A DNA stretch of 64,000 bases, from positions 1,722,418-1,786,417 of the forward strand of contig NZ_GG697169.2 of the NCBI RefSeq assembly GCF_000161835.1, in the 5' to 3' direction. This DNA is from Thalassobium sp. R2A62 (GTDB lineage Bacteria; Pseudomonadota; Alphaproteobacteria; Rhodobacterales; Rhodobacteraceae). A model generated the notes under the pieces. That model had not been told where the DNA came from, searched no databases, and saw only the letters and a list, made by a program, of their open reading frames with translations. This document shows, in pieces, positions 53,043 through 62,304 of this stretch. The position numbers were made by a program, and so were the translations under genes. The first letter of the stretch is position 1, and the number at the start of each line of letters is the position of its first letter.

Positions 53043-54491
53043 ATGTTCTCAAAATACAAAAAATCCGATGCGGCATCTGGCCCAACAGCGGCACAAGTGG
53101 CTGCCGCCAAAGCAATTGCTGACGCCCCTGCCCCAGACAAAAAACGTCAATCGTTGATGAAGGTCAAGCCAGAGAGCGCTCCGGCCCAAGCGGCCCCGAT
53201 GGACAAAGAGAAAAAGCGCAAAGAGCGACTGGGCGACATTAAACTCGAGCTGCACAAAGCGCTGCTCGACAACCTCAACCTCTCGGCTCTTGAGAATGCG
53301 TCCGAAAACGAACTTCGTCAGGAAATTCAGGCGATTGCGACTGAATCCCTCGAGGAAATGGGCATTGTCCTGAACCGCGAAGAACGCACGGCTCTGCACC
53401 AGGACCTGTTCTTCGAAGTCACCGGCCTTGGCCCGCTCGAGACGTTGCTGAAAGACGAGAGCGTCAACGATATTCTGGTCAACGGGCCTCAGCAGATCTT
53501 TGTTGAGCGTTCAGGCAAGCTGGAACTCACAGACGTCACATTCAAAGACGAAAAGCACCTGCTGAGGATCATCGACAAAATCGTCTCTGCCGTGGGTCGT
53601 CGTGTTGACGAATCCAATCCCTATGTGGACGCCCGTTTGGCAGATGGTTCACGTTTCAACGCCATGGTTCCCCCAGTAGCGGTAGACGGCAGCCTTGTTT
53701 CCATTCGTAAGTTCAAAAAGGACAAGCTGAGCATTGATGACCTGGTGAACTTTGGCGCGTTTACCGAAGAGATGGCCGCCTATTTGCAGGCTGCTGTTGC
53801 GACACGTCTGAACGTGATCGTATCCGGTGGTACGGGTTCTGGTAAAACAACAACGCTCAACGCTCTGTCATCGTTCATCGACAACAACGAACGTATCCTG
53901 ACAATCGAGGATACTGCGGAACTTCAGCTGCAACAGACGCACGTTGGCCGGATGGAAAGCCGCCCACCGAACGTCGAAGGCAAAGGCGAAGTTTCACCTC
54001 GCGATTGTTTGAAGAACGCTTTGCGTATGCGTCCGGACCGGATCATCGTTGGTGAAACGCGTGGCGAAGAAGTTATCGACATGCTTCAGGCGATGAACAC
54101 GGGTCACGACGGATCAATGACTACGATCCACGCCAACAGTGCGCGTGACGGTGTATCGCGTCTGGAAAACATGATTGCGATGGCCGGTATCGAAATGCCG
54201 CTCAAGGCTGTTCGTAGCCAGATTTCATCTGCTGTGAACCTAATCGTTCAGGCCTCCCGTCTTCAGGACGGTTCACGCCGCATGACCTCGATCACGGAAA
54301 TCACCGGCATGGAAGGTGACGTCATCTCGATGCAAGAGGTGTTCCGCTATCAGCGTGTCGGCCTGACACCCGAAAACAAGATCATCGGCCACTTTACGGC
54401 CACTGGCGTGCGGTCGCACTTTTCCGAACGCTTCAAGATGTGGGGCTATGATTTGCCCGCATCGATCTTTGAACCAATGGTTGCGGAGTAA
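53043..54491 (+). CDS. cpaF: Tad pilus assembly/secretion ATPase CpaF/TadA
   Basis: CpaF (482 aa) is the hexameric motor of the GspE/VirB11 family that powers pilus extension. It has a charged Lys/Ala-rich N-terminus (about 1-65), then the N-domain and the ATPase core with Walker A GGTGSGKT (Lys268), Walker B region [12 protein letters not shown], and the His box [19 protein letters not shown]. It is 11 nt after cpaE. Confidence 0.96.
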   Translation: MFSKYKKSDAASGPTAAQVAAAKAIADAPAPDKKRQSLMKVKPESAPAQAAPMDKEKKRKERLGDIKLELHKALLDNLNLSALENASENELRQEIQAIATESLEEMGIVLNREERTALHQDLFFEVTGLGPLETLLKDESVNDILVNGPQQIFVERSGKLELTDVTFKDEKHLLRIIDKIVSAVGRRVDESNPYVDARLADGSRFNAMVPPVAVDGSLVSIRKFKKDKLSIDDLVNFGAFTEEMAAYLQAAVATRLNVIVSGGTGSGKTTTLNALSSFIDNNERILTIEDTAELQLQQTHVGRMESRPPNVEGKGEVSPRDCLKNALRMRPDRIIVGETRGEEVIDMLQAMNTGHDGSMTTIHANSARDGVSRLENMIAMAGIEMPLKAVRSQISSAVNLIVQASRLQDGSRRMTSITEITGMEGDVISMQEVFRYQRVGLTPENKIIGHFTATGVRSHFSERFKMWGYDLPASIFEPMVAE

Positions 54492-54497
54492 CCTGTC

Positions 54498-55466
54498 ATG
54501 ACGATCTCAGCCGAGCCGTTAATCTATGGTCTGATTTTCCTCGCGGTCCTTGCGATCGTCGAGGGAATCTATCTGACTGTCTTTGGCAAATCGATCAGCC
54601 TGAACAACCGTGTGAACCGCCGTCTCGAGATGCTCGAAAAAGGTGGTGGACGCGAACAGGTTCTCGAACAGCTGCGCAAAGAGATGTCGCAGCACATGAA
54701 TTCCAAAGGCGTGCCAATCTATTCGTTGCTCGCCGCCAAAGCGCAAAAGGCAAACATTGCATTTAGCCCACCCCAACTGATCATGATCATGTTCGGGTTA
54801 TCAGTCGTGGCTTTCATTCTGCTGACGGTCGGCACTGGCGCCAGTGCGCCCATCCGCGCGGGTGTATCCCTATTGATGGGTGTTGGTGGTGTATTTATCT
54901 GGGTCAACAACAAGGCCAAGAAGCGTCTTGCTCTGATAGAAGAACAACTACCCGACGCTGTTGAATTAATGGTGCGTAGTTTGCGTGTGGGTCACCCATT
55001 TACATCCGCAGTCGCGATTGTCGCCAAAGAAGTGCCCGATCCCTTGGGTTCTGAAATGGGCGTTATCTCGGACGAAGCGGCCTATGGTCGTGATGTCGGT
55101 GAAGCGCTCAAGGCGATGGCAGAACGTCTCGAAATGCAGGACATGCGTTTCCTCGCCGTAGCCGTGACAATTCAGCAGCAAGCGGGTGGTAACCTCGCCG
55201 AGATTTTGCACGGTTTGGCTCAAGTTATTCGTGCGCGCTTCAAGCTGTTCCGCCGCGTGAAAGCGATTACTGCCGAGGCCAAATGGTCGGGTATGTTCTT
55301 GTCGCTGTTCCCACTCGGCGCGCTCGTCATGATCAACGTTATTCAGCCGAACTACTATGACGCTGTTTCCGAAACATCTGTGTTTATTCCCGCATGTCTT
55401 GTGGTTGCTGGTTTCCTTGTCGCGAACATGTTCGTGATGCGGATGCTCGTGAACATCAAAGTGTAA
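54498..55466 (+). CDS. tadB: Tad inner-membrane platform protein TadB
   Basis: TadB (322 aa) is a GspF-type membrane protein with helices at about residues 5-25, 95-140 and 260-315 and a cytoplasmic domain bearing LPDAVELMVRSLRVGHPFTSAVAIVAKEVPDPLG and IQQQAGGNLAEIL. Together with TadC it forms the platform that CpaF turns. It starts 6 nt after cpaF. Confidence 0.95.
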   Translation: MTISAEPLIYGLIFLAVLAIVEGIYLTVFGKSISLNNRVNRRLEMLEKGGGREQVLEQLRKEMSQHMNSKGVPIYSLLAAKAQKANIAFSPPQLIMIMFGLSVVAFILLTVGTGASAPIRAGVSLLMGVGGVFIWVNNKAKKRLALIEEQLPDAVELMVRSLRVGHPFTSAVAIVAKEVPDPLGSEMGVISDEAAYGRDVGEALKAMAERLEMQDMRFLAVAVTIQQQAGGNLAEILHGLAQVIRARFKLFRRVKAITAEAKWSGMFLSLFPLGALVMINVIQPNYYDAVSETSVFIPACLVVAGFLVANMFVMRMLVNIKV

Positions 55467-55478
55467 GAGGTCGATCCA

Positions 55479-56450
55479 ATGCAATTCCTGACCGATATCA
55501 ACACGACATTGACCGACACGCTCGGCCCATTTGGTCCCCTACTGGTGGTCGGCGTTTTGGGCATGTTCCTGATCCTGCTGACCTTGCCGGTTCTCTTGAA
55601 AAAGCAAGAAGACCCGCTGGACAAACTCAAGCGAAACAACGTCACCCCAGGTCAACGAGACAGCCTGCGCTTTAACCAAGGCACAGACAAACTTGACAAA
55701 TACGCGGACTTCCTCGAGCCACAGGACGAAGAAGAATACTCCGCGATCCGCCTAAAACTTTTGCAAGCGGGCTACCGCGGCAAGAGTGCGGTGCGCACCT
55801 TCCACTTTGCGCAGTTTGCCCTAGGCATCGCGCTTCTGCTCGCGGGTGTCGCATACGCAATTTACAACTCGACCGCAGGCGAGCCATCGACCCAATCGAC
55901 CATCATGTCGATCCTCATTCCGGGGTGTGTTGGGTATATGGCTCCCAAGTATTGGGTGACAAAGCGCCAGCAAACGCGCCAAGAGGCGATCACAAATGGC
56001 TTTCCAGACAGTCTAGACATGATGCTTGTGTGTGTTGAAGCTGGCCAATCCTTGGACCAATCGATCCTACGGGTCAGCCAAGAGCTCAAGTCCGGTTTCC
56101 CTGATCTGGCCAGCGAATACGAAATCGTCAGCCACGAGATGAAGGCCGGTAAGGACAAGACCAGCGTTTTGCGCGATATGTCCGAGCGTTGTGGCGTGCC
56201 AGACATCGCAAGCTTTGTGACCGTTCTGATCCAATCGCAGTCGTTTGGTACCTCTATCGCCGAGGCGCTGCGCGTCTATGCCGGTGAAATGCGTGATAAA
56301 CGCGTCATGCGGGCAGAAGAAAAAGCAAATACCTTGCCCACAAAGATGACCCTTGCCACAATGATGCTGACGGTACCGCCGCTTTTGATCATTCTGATCG
56401 GCCCATCCGTCTACGGAATTGCGGAAACTCTGAAGTCCGCCAACTTTTAA
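55479..56450 (+). CDS. tadC: Tad inner-membrane platform protein TadC
   Basis: TadC (323 aa) is the second GspF-type platform protein: a helix near the N-terminus, a pair at about 105-150, the cytoplasmic GFPDSLDMMLVCVEAGQSLDQSILRV segment, and a C-terminal helix (MTLATMMLTVPPLLIILIGP). Gap to tadB is 12 nt. Confidence 0.95.
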   Translation: MQFLTDINTTLTDTLGPFGPLLVVGVLGMFLILLTLPVLLKKQEDPLDKLKRNNVTPGQRDSLRFNQGTDKLDKYADFLEPQDEEEYSAIRLKLLQAGYRGKSAVRTFHFAQFALGIALLLAGVAYAIYNSTAGEPSTQSTIMSILIPGCVGYMAPKYWVTKRQQTRQEAITNGFPDSLDMMLVCVEAGQSLDQSILRVSQELKSGFPDLASEYEIVSHEMKAGKDKTSVLRDMSERCGVPDIASFVTVLIQSQSFGTSIAEALRVYAGEMRDKRVMRAEEKANTLPTKMTLATMMLTVPPLLIILIGPSVYGIAETLKSANF

Positions 56451-56458
56451 GGGCGTCG

Positions 56459-57001
56459 ATGACAAATAATGGGTTGGGCTTTGTTATAGCTTTGGCCGTC
56501 TTGGGTGGATGCACTCAGGGCGGCTTTGCCCCGCCTCAGGGGGACCGTGTGTTTGCCCCTGGCGTGGCCGGTCAATCGCAGGTCAATCAATTGGTTGTAG
56601 GGCACCGTCTGATGGACGCAGGCGAGCATGAACTGGCATTGGCCGCCTACTCGCGAGCCGCAGTTCAACAGGGCTTTAACGTAGATACATTGTCCGCCCT
56701 CGGGTCCGCAAACCTACGGCTCGGGCGCCTGAACCAAGCCGAACGGCTTTTGCGCCGCGCGGTAAAAGAAGATGCCAACTATGCGCCAGCATGGAACAAT
56801 CTAGGCGTTTTGCTGATGGAACAGGGCAAAACCACAGAAGCACGCCAGATTTTCCGTCGCGCCTTTGCAACGGATAACGGGCAAAGTGACGAAATTCGGG
56901 ACAACCTTCGCCTCGCGATAGCAAAAACCGAGGATCCGTCGTATAGAGGGCTTAATAAAGAAGTATTCGATTTGGTGCGCAGTGGGGATTACGTCCTCTA
57001 G
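56459..57001 (+). CDS. tadD: TPR lipoprotein TadD
   Basis: A 180-residue lipoprotein (lipobox VLGGC at residues 14-18) with about three tetratricopeptide repeats, e.g. AGEHELALAAYSRAAVQQGFNVDTL and PAWNNLGVLLMEQGKTTEARQIFRRAF. TadD helps localise or assemble the secretin, as PilF/PilW-like pilotins do. It is 8 nt after tadC. Confidence 0.9.
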   Translation: MTNNGLGFVIALAVLGGCTQGGFAPPQGDRVFAPGVAGQSQVNQLVVGHRLMDAGEHELALAAYSRAAVQQGFNVDTLSALGSANLRLGRLNQAERLLRRAVKEDANYAPAWNNLGVLLMEQGKTTEARQIFRRAFATDNGQSDEIRDNLRLAIAKTEDPSYRGLNKEVFDLVRSGDYVL

Positions 57002-57045
57002 AACGACACCGAACGAGAGGCACGAGCAGAAAAGGACGCAGAAAC

Positions 57046-57903
57046 ATGCGCCACCCTATCCTTTTGTCATTGTCCCTAGCGGGCATCACGGTTTTGGCCG
57101 CTTGCGATCAGTCAGGCGAAGCCCAAGTCAACCGCGCGATCCAAGACGTCAATGTCATCGACGAGACCAACCTCAATGACGTGATGCTGGCCGCAGCTGA
57201 CCCATCCGAAGCCGTCAATTACTTTCAAGGTGCGTCATCCGCCAACCCAGATCGGATTGATTTAAAGCGTGGGCTCGGCCTGTCGTTGATCCGCGATCGT
57301 CGCGCGTCCGAGGCCGTACCGGTTTGGACAGACATCATCACCCATCCAGAAGCCACGCACGACGACCGCGTCGAGCTGGCCGATGCGCAAATTCGGACAG
57401 GCGATTGGGATGGCGCGGGTGCCACGCTGAATGCGATCCCCCCGACCCACGAAACATTCAAGCGCTACCGCCTCGAGGCGATGGTTGCTGACAGCAAAGA
57501 ACAGTGGAGCAAAGCTGACAGTTTCTATGAAACGGCCGTTGGCCTAACGACGCAACCAGCCAGCGTGCTGAACAACTGGGGCTTTTCCAAGCTAACTCGC
57601 GGCGACGCACCCGGTGCAGAACGCCTGTTTGCGGACGCAATCCGCAATAATCCGGACCTGTTCACCGCCAAGAACAACCTCGTTCTCGCACGGGGCGCCC
57701 AGCGCCAATATGATCTGCCAGTCGTCAAGATGACCCAAGTCGAACGGGCCCAGCTGATGTACACGATGGCATTGACCGCCGTAAAACAGGGCGATGTGGC
57801 CACCGGTCGTGGCCTGTTGCGTGACGCGATCGAAACCCATCCTCAGCATTTCGAAGCCGCCGCGCGCAGCCTAGAAACCCTCGAAGATACAGTCGGAAAC
57901 TAA
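57046..57903 (+). CDS. Second TPR lipoprotein of the Tad locus
   Basis: A 285-residue lipoprotein (lipobox LAAC at residues 17-20) with TPR-like helices throughout (VNYFQGASSANPDRIDLKRGLGLSLIRDRRASEAV; NNWGFSKLTRGDAPGAERLFADAIRNNPDL). It is a common companion of tadD in Rhodobacterales. The role is probably a scaffold for assembly; no direct evidence in the sequence. Confidence 0.88.
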   Translation: MRHPILLSLSLAGITVLAACDQSGEAQVNRAIQDVNVIDETNLNDVMLAAADPSEAVNYFQGASSANPDRIDLKRGLGLSLIRDRRASEAVPVWTDIITHPEATHDDRVELADAQIRTGDWDGAGATLNAIPPTHETFKRYRLEAMVADSKEQWSKADSFYETAVGLTTQPASVLNNWGFSKLTRGDAPGAERLFADAIRNNPDLFTAKNNLVLARGAQRQYDLPVVKMTQVERAQLMYTMALTAVKQGDVATGRGLLRDAIETHPQHFEAAARSLETLEDTVGN

Positions 57904-57908
57904 TCAAT

Positions 57909-58403
57909 ATGTCTATTCCAGCAATTGCCGCCGCATGGTTCCTACCCTTTGTGGCGATCATCGGAATTTGGGTGTCCTATACGGATCTTAAGTATCTCAA
58001 AATTCGCAACTTGGCCGTTTATGCCATTGCGCTGACCTACCTGATTGCTGGCTTCTTGGTTCTGCCGACTGATGTCTATCTGTGGCAGCTTGTCCATCTT
58101 CCAGTGATGCTTGTCTTTGGCATGTTGCTGAACGCGTTCGGCTTGATGGGCGCTGGCGACGCTAAATTCCTCGCAGCAGCAGCACCTATGGTCTGGCTTG
58201 GCGACATCGTCGTCCTGCTTGGCGTATACTTTGCCGTTCTTCTGATCTCTTGGGTCTGCCACCGCATTGCGATGAACACGGGTTTGCGCAAATTGGGCCC
58301 TGATTGGGCCAGCTGGACCAGCGGTAAACGCTTCCCGATGGGTTTGCCCCTCGCAGCGACACTTGTCGCCTACCTTGCACTTGGTGTACGCTACGGTATC
58401 TAA
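57909..58403 (+). CDS. cpaA: Prepilin peptidase CpaA/TadV (A24 family)
   Basis: This 164-residue aspartic membrane protease processes the Flp prepilins. The two catalytic aspartates are Asp26 (WVSYTDLKYLKIRN) and Asp84 in GAGD (GLMGAGDAKFLAA). It lacks the N-terminal methylase domain of PilD, as usual for the Tad type. It is 5 nt after the TPR gene and its stop overlaps the convergent GT-C-like gene (CTAA). Confidence 0.94.
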   Translation: MSIPAIAAAWFLPFVAIIGIWVSYTDLKYLKIRNLAVYAIALTYLIAGFLVLPTDVYLWQLVHLPVMLVFGMLLNAFGLMGAGDAKFLAAAAPMVWLGDIVVLLGVYFAVLLISWVCHRIAMNTGLRKLGPDWASWTSGKRFPMGLPLAATLVAYLALGVRYGI

Positions 58404-60019
58404 CGCTTGTCGAACAAGATATAAGTTTCGGTTCTGCGCACTTCGCGCAGGCCGTCCGTGCCTGCCTCTGTCACATTCCCAAGAATTTCGTCTCTTACGG
58501 CGGGCAGAACTGCACATAGGGGCACCATCAGGTATTCCGCTGTTTCGTACCCCGGCAGATCGCCATAGTACCACGGCGCGCCGCCTTGGGTCGGCTTGAA
58601 ATCACCAAACATCCAGTACGAATTGAACAAGTCCGCAGTCATGATCCGCGCTTGCCCATAGCCTGCTTCTTCGAGATCACCGGCGATCGTCTGAAAGAAC
58701 GACGGCAGACCGGTTTCAATCGAACATTCGGGCAGGGCCGCACCCATAAATTCGGTCACATCCTCGCGGTGCTCGGCATCCGCACGGGCTGCGAACGGCT
58801 GGCCTTCGCGGTCAAAGGGACGGCTCACATCAACTCTTTGGGCGCGTAGTTTTGCGGTCTTTAGATCAGCGTGTTGCTCATTGCCCGCTAGAACTGGTGT
58901 AAAGTCTTCAAGTGTAGCAGTTAGGTTGCGCACAGGGCTGTAGGTCATGTTGAAATAGATCGGTACAATCAAAACAAAGGACGCGATCGCCACCATTTGT
59001 GTGGCCCAACGCATGTCCCAACCGCGGCCGTTCCTAACCCCTATTTCAGGCATCGCGGCCCACAACAAAACGCCCAAGAGCATCAGCCATTTGGGGTCGT
59101 TGCCAAAGTTTTGGTAGGTCACATAAAAGAACCCTGGAAGCAGAACCAGCAATGCTAGGCCTTCGGACAGACGTCCACCTTGGCGCAGGAAAATCACACC
59201 AGAAAGACCGGCCATCGAACCCGCCACATAGGCAGGCGCACCGATCACATCGGCAAAATCTGCACCAGGTGCAGAGCGGACTTCGGACCCCGCAACAGTC
59301 AGCAGGTCCAACAGGTACGCCGCCCAAAAGGACACGCCGAGCCAAAGAGTCAGAGCCGCCATGATCGCACTACCTGTCACCAATGCAACGACCAGCGCCT
59401 TGAGGTCTTTGCGGGCCAACAATGCGACAATGATACCGGGCGCAAAGGCCGCGAAATACGTGACTTTGATCATCAGAAGAATGGCCATCATGACGCCAAT
59501 GATGACACCATCCGCCACCGAGTTTTTGGACCCAATTGGACGCAATACCGCGAGGGTAATCGCCACGAATGCAGCCGCCCACGCCCAACGGTTATAGTGC
59601 ATCGAAACCGATGTGCTGGCGTCTACACCACCGTGCAAAAGGGCGAGGATCAAGACCAAGCACGCCCCACCAAACACGACGCCTAGACCCAATTGCATCC
59701 GGCTCCGCGCAGCCCACCAGATTGCCGGTAAACATGCGACTGCAATTAGAATTTGCGACCAGATAAACGCAGATCCCATCCCAAACCCAGCTTGGAGAAA
59801 CCAAACAATCGGCCAAAAGGCCAACGCGCCAATCGGCGTCATAAAGTCGTGGTGGATCAGTTCGCCTTGCGCCATCCGCAGTACGATTTCCATCAAATGC
59901 AGGGTGTCGCCTTCGTACTGGGTAATGAACAAATTGCCCTTGGCCAGCGAAACGCCCCCGAGCAAAAGGAGAAGCCCCCCAAGGATCAGGAACAAGTGAG
60001 TGGCGTGTCGTGTGCTCAT
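58400..60019 (-). CDS. Polytopic GT-C-like membrane protein (candidate lipid-sugar-dependent glycosyltransferase)
   Basis: A protein of about 539 residues with some ten to eleven membrane helices over residues 8-370 and a soluble C-terminal domain of about 160 residues. After helix 1 comes a loop with acidic residues and the pattern YEGDTLHLMEIVLRMAQGEL then HHDFMTPIGAL, which resembles the first periplasmic loop of GT-C glycosyltransferases, where an Asp is catalytic. No precise family is recognised. ATG 60019 is preferred because TTTGAGG lies before it; ATG 60046 has no site. Position next to the pilus genes suggests pilin or surface glycosylation (inference). Confidence 0.6.
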   Translation of the reverse strand: MSTRHATHLFLILGGLLLLLGGVSLAKGNLFITQYEGDTLHLMEIVLRMAQGELIHHDFMTPIGALAFWPIVWFLQAGFGMGSAFIWSQILIAVACLPAIWWAARSRMQLGLGVVFGGACLVLILALLHGGVDASTSVSMHYNRWAWAAAFVAITLAVLRPIGSKNSVADGVIIGVMMAILLMIKVTYFAAFAPGIIVALLARKDLKALVVALVTGSAIMAALTLWLGVSFWAAYLLDLLTVAGSEVRSAPGADFADVIGAPAYVAGSMAGLSGVIFLRQGGRLSEGLALLVLLPGFFYVTYQNFGNDPKWLMLLGVLLWAAMPEIGVRNGRGWDMRWATQMVAIASFVLIVPIYFNMTYSPVRNLTATLEDFTPVLAGNEQHADLKTAKLRAQRVDVSRPFDREGQPFAARADAEHREDVTEFMGAALPECSIETGLPSFFQTIAGDLEEAGYGQARIMTADLFNSYWMFGDFKPTQGGAPWYYGDLPGYETAEYLMVPLCAVLPAVRDEILGNVTEAGTDGLREVRRTETYILFDKR

Positions 60020-60169
60020 ATCAGCCTCAAAGCGTTTGTTTTTCATTTTTTGGCAACACTATCGGGTCAAGTTGGGGCATGTCCAAGGCAGAACCACATT
60101 TTGTTGAACGCAGCCGCCCTGCGCGATAGAATCGCAACAAAACAAAAACAGCAGTCTTTGAGGCCCAAA

Positions 60170-61495
60170 ATGAACGTACAATCCTCGCCCGAGGGACGTG
60201 TGGGTGTGCAACCCCCGCCCGCCCCAAAATCACTGGCCGCGATGAAGCTGCCAGAGGTCATGATGCGGGATATCCTGCTCAAGACCATGTTCCGTATGAA
60301 CCTTGATCTCGTCACAACACTTAGTCGTGCGATTTGTCTACCGATCCCCGTGACCCAAGAGTTGATTGACCTGGCGCGCGGGCAGAACCTGCTCGAGGCG
60401 ATGGGCACTATGAGCGCGAGCAGTGGCAATGAGATGGGCTATCAGTTGACCGATGCAGGCAAAGCCCGCGCGCTCGATGCGTTGGCCCAGTCCGAATATT
60501 TTGGCGCCATGCCTGTTCCGCTCGACGTGTACCGCGAACAGATCAAACGTCAGTCGATCCGTGACATTCACGTAGATCGCAGTCAGCTTAACGGCGCGAT
60601 GGGCCACTTGATCTTGCCGCCTGATCTGCTGGACCAGCTTGGCCCTGCGGTCGGTGCGGGTCGCTCGATCTTGATGTACGGCCCGCCCGGCAACGGGAAA
60701 TCATCCATCTCGAACGGCATTCGCGATGCCATGGGTGACAAAATCTATGTGCCTCGCGCCATTGAATACACAGGACAGGTCATCACCGTTTATGATCCGA
60801 TCGTGCACTCTGCTGCCGAAGAAGACATCGATGATCCGAACTCCTTGCGCCGCACATCAGGGCGGTTTGACACGCGCTATGTGCGTTGCGAGCGCCCAAC
60901 CGTTATCACAGGCGGTGAGCTTTCGCTGTCAATGCTCGATCTTGTCTACAACCCGACGGCTCGGACCTATCAGGCCCCTCTCCAGCTCAAGTCGACCGGT
61001 GGCATCTTTATCGTTGACGACCTTGGCCGCCAAGAAGAACCCCCTCAGGCACTGGTGAACCGGTGGATTGTTCCACTCGAAGAAAACAAAGACATTCTCG
61101 CCCTGCAATCGGGTGAAAAATTCGAAGTTCCCTTTGATACGCTCGTGATCTTTTCGACCAACTTTCACCCAAACGAGATTTTCGACAAAGCGGCGCTGCG
61201 TCGTATCTTCTTTAAGATCAAGATCGACGGTCCGAACCAAGAGGACTTTCTCAAGATTTTTGCGATGGTCGCCAAGAAACGCAAGATGCCTCTGAACGAG
61301 GCGTCGTTGGTCCATTTGTTGAAAAAGAAATACCCAACGATCGACAACGTCTACGCCAACTACCAACCCATTTTCCTCATCGATCAGATGATTGCGATCT
61401 GCGATTTTGAAGGCATCCCATACCAGATGTCGCCCGATCTGATCGATCGCGCTTGGGCCAATATGTTCGTCAAAGAAGAGACGATCGTTCATTGA
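60170..61495 (+). CDS. AAA-type ATPase of unknown function next to the Tad locus
   Basis: A 441-residue ATPase. The N-terminal 150 residues look like a helical/winged-helix adaptor (LPEVMMRDILLKTMFRMNLDL; GYQLTDAGKARALDAL). The core has Walker A GPPGNGKS (Lys177), Walker B IFIVDD (Asp283, Asp284), a sensor with IFSTNFHPNE and arginines in ALRRIFFKI. It is not a known Tad component. The frame is open upstream to 59753 but ATG 60170 with GAGG fits the similarity. It is divergent from the GT-C-like gene and coupled to the next gene. Confidence 0.8.
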   Translation: MNVQSSPEGRVGVQPPPAPKSLAAMKLPEVMMRDILLKTMFRMNLDLVTTLSRAICLPIPVTQELIDLARGQNLLEAMGTMSASSGNEMGYQLTDAGKARALDALAQSEYFGAMPVPLDVYREQIKRQSIRDIHVDRSQLNGAMGHLILPPDLLDQLGPAVGAGRSILMYGPPGNGKSSISNGIRDAMGDKIYVPRAIEYTGQVITVYDPIVHSAAEEDIDDPNSLRRTSGRFDTRYVRCERPTVITGGELSLSMLDLVYNPTARTYQAPLQLKSTGGIFIVDDLGRQEEPPQALVNRWIVPLEENKDILALQSGEKFEVPFDTLVIFSTNFHPNEIFDKAALRRIFFKIKIDGPNQEDFLKIFAMVAKKRKMPLNEASLVHLLKKKYPTIDNVYANYQPIFLIDQMIAICDFEGIPYQMSPDLIDRAWANMFVKEETIVH

Positions 61496-62265
61496 TCGGT
61501 GTTGCCGGATGCGGACGAATGGGCGCGCCAATGTTGCGCGCCCTCATTCGTGCAGGGTTTCCGGCCAAAGGTTTTGACATTGCCCCAAAATCAGACGCGG
61601 ACGTCGCAGCCTTTGCCGATGGCCTCGAGACGTTGATAACGGTCGTAAGAGACACGGCTCAGACAGACCAAGTTCTCTTTGGCATCCAAGCGTTGGTCCA
61701 AACACCGACGCTGCGCCGGATCATCGTCAGCTCGACTCTATCACCCCGCTATGTCGCTGATCTACGCGCTTGCGTCCCAGAACATATCATCCTGATTGAT
61801 GCCCCAATGTCTGGCGCGCAAATCGCAGTAGAGAATAGCACGCTTAGTTTTATGCTTGGCGACACCGACGCCGATCTAGACACGGCGCATCCTCTGTTTG
61901 ACGCTATGGGCGCGCATTTTCACCGCATGGGTGAGTTCGGCACCGGTATGCAGGCCAAGGTCCTGAATAACTTGCTTGCCGCGTCCTCTACTGCGATGAC
62001 ACGGATGGTTTTAGACTGGGCAGACGATGCTGGGTTGAACGAGACTGATTTCCTAAACCTCGTCCATACGTCCTCTGGCCAAAACTGGCTCGCGTCCGGA
62101 ATGGACACTATCGAATTCGCCCGCGCGGGCCATATGGACGACAACAGCATCGGAATATTGGTCAAGGATGTGGACAGCGCGCTAGATGCGTTGCCACCTG
62201 ATGCGGACACTGCCCTGCCCCGTGCTGTGCGTGACGTCATTCGCCACCTCAAGCCTCGCCCCTAA
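61492..62265 (+). CDS. 3-hydroxyisobutyrate dehydrogenase-like NAD(P)-binding protein
   Basis: About 257 residues of the beta-hydroxyacid dehydrogenase family: Rossmann motif GVAGCGRMGAPM, the IDAPMSGAQIAVENSTLSFMLG substrate region (family DxPVSGG) and the catalytic lysine in QAKVLNNLLAAS. It is somewhat shorter than usual (about 290). TTG 61492 is proposed as start: it overlaps the ATPase stop (TTGA) and puts the Rossmann motif at the N-terminus. Substrate unknown. Confidence 0.8.
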   Translation: MIGVAGCGRMGAPMLRALIRAGFPAKGFDIAPKSDADVAAFADGLETLITVVRDTAQTDQVLFGIQALVQTPTLRRIIVSSTLSPRYVADLRACVPEHIILIDAPMSGAQIAVENSTLSFMLGDTDADLDTAHPLFDAMGAHFHRMGEFGTGMQAKVLNNLLAASSTAMTRMVLDWADDAGLNETDFLNLVHTSSGQNWLASGMDTIEFARAGHMDDNSIGILVKDVDSALDALPPDADTALPRAVRDVIRHLKPRP

Positions 62266-62304
62266 TTCTCTTTCATTTCCGGATGTTTGGCCTATCTTCG
62301 CCGT

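Noticed and set aside
59753-60169. Long N-terminal extension (139 codons) of the AAA ATPase frame
   Set aside because: It is antisense to the GT-C-like gene, is basic and low in complexity, and the ATG at 60170 has a ribosome site and begins the conserved region.
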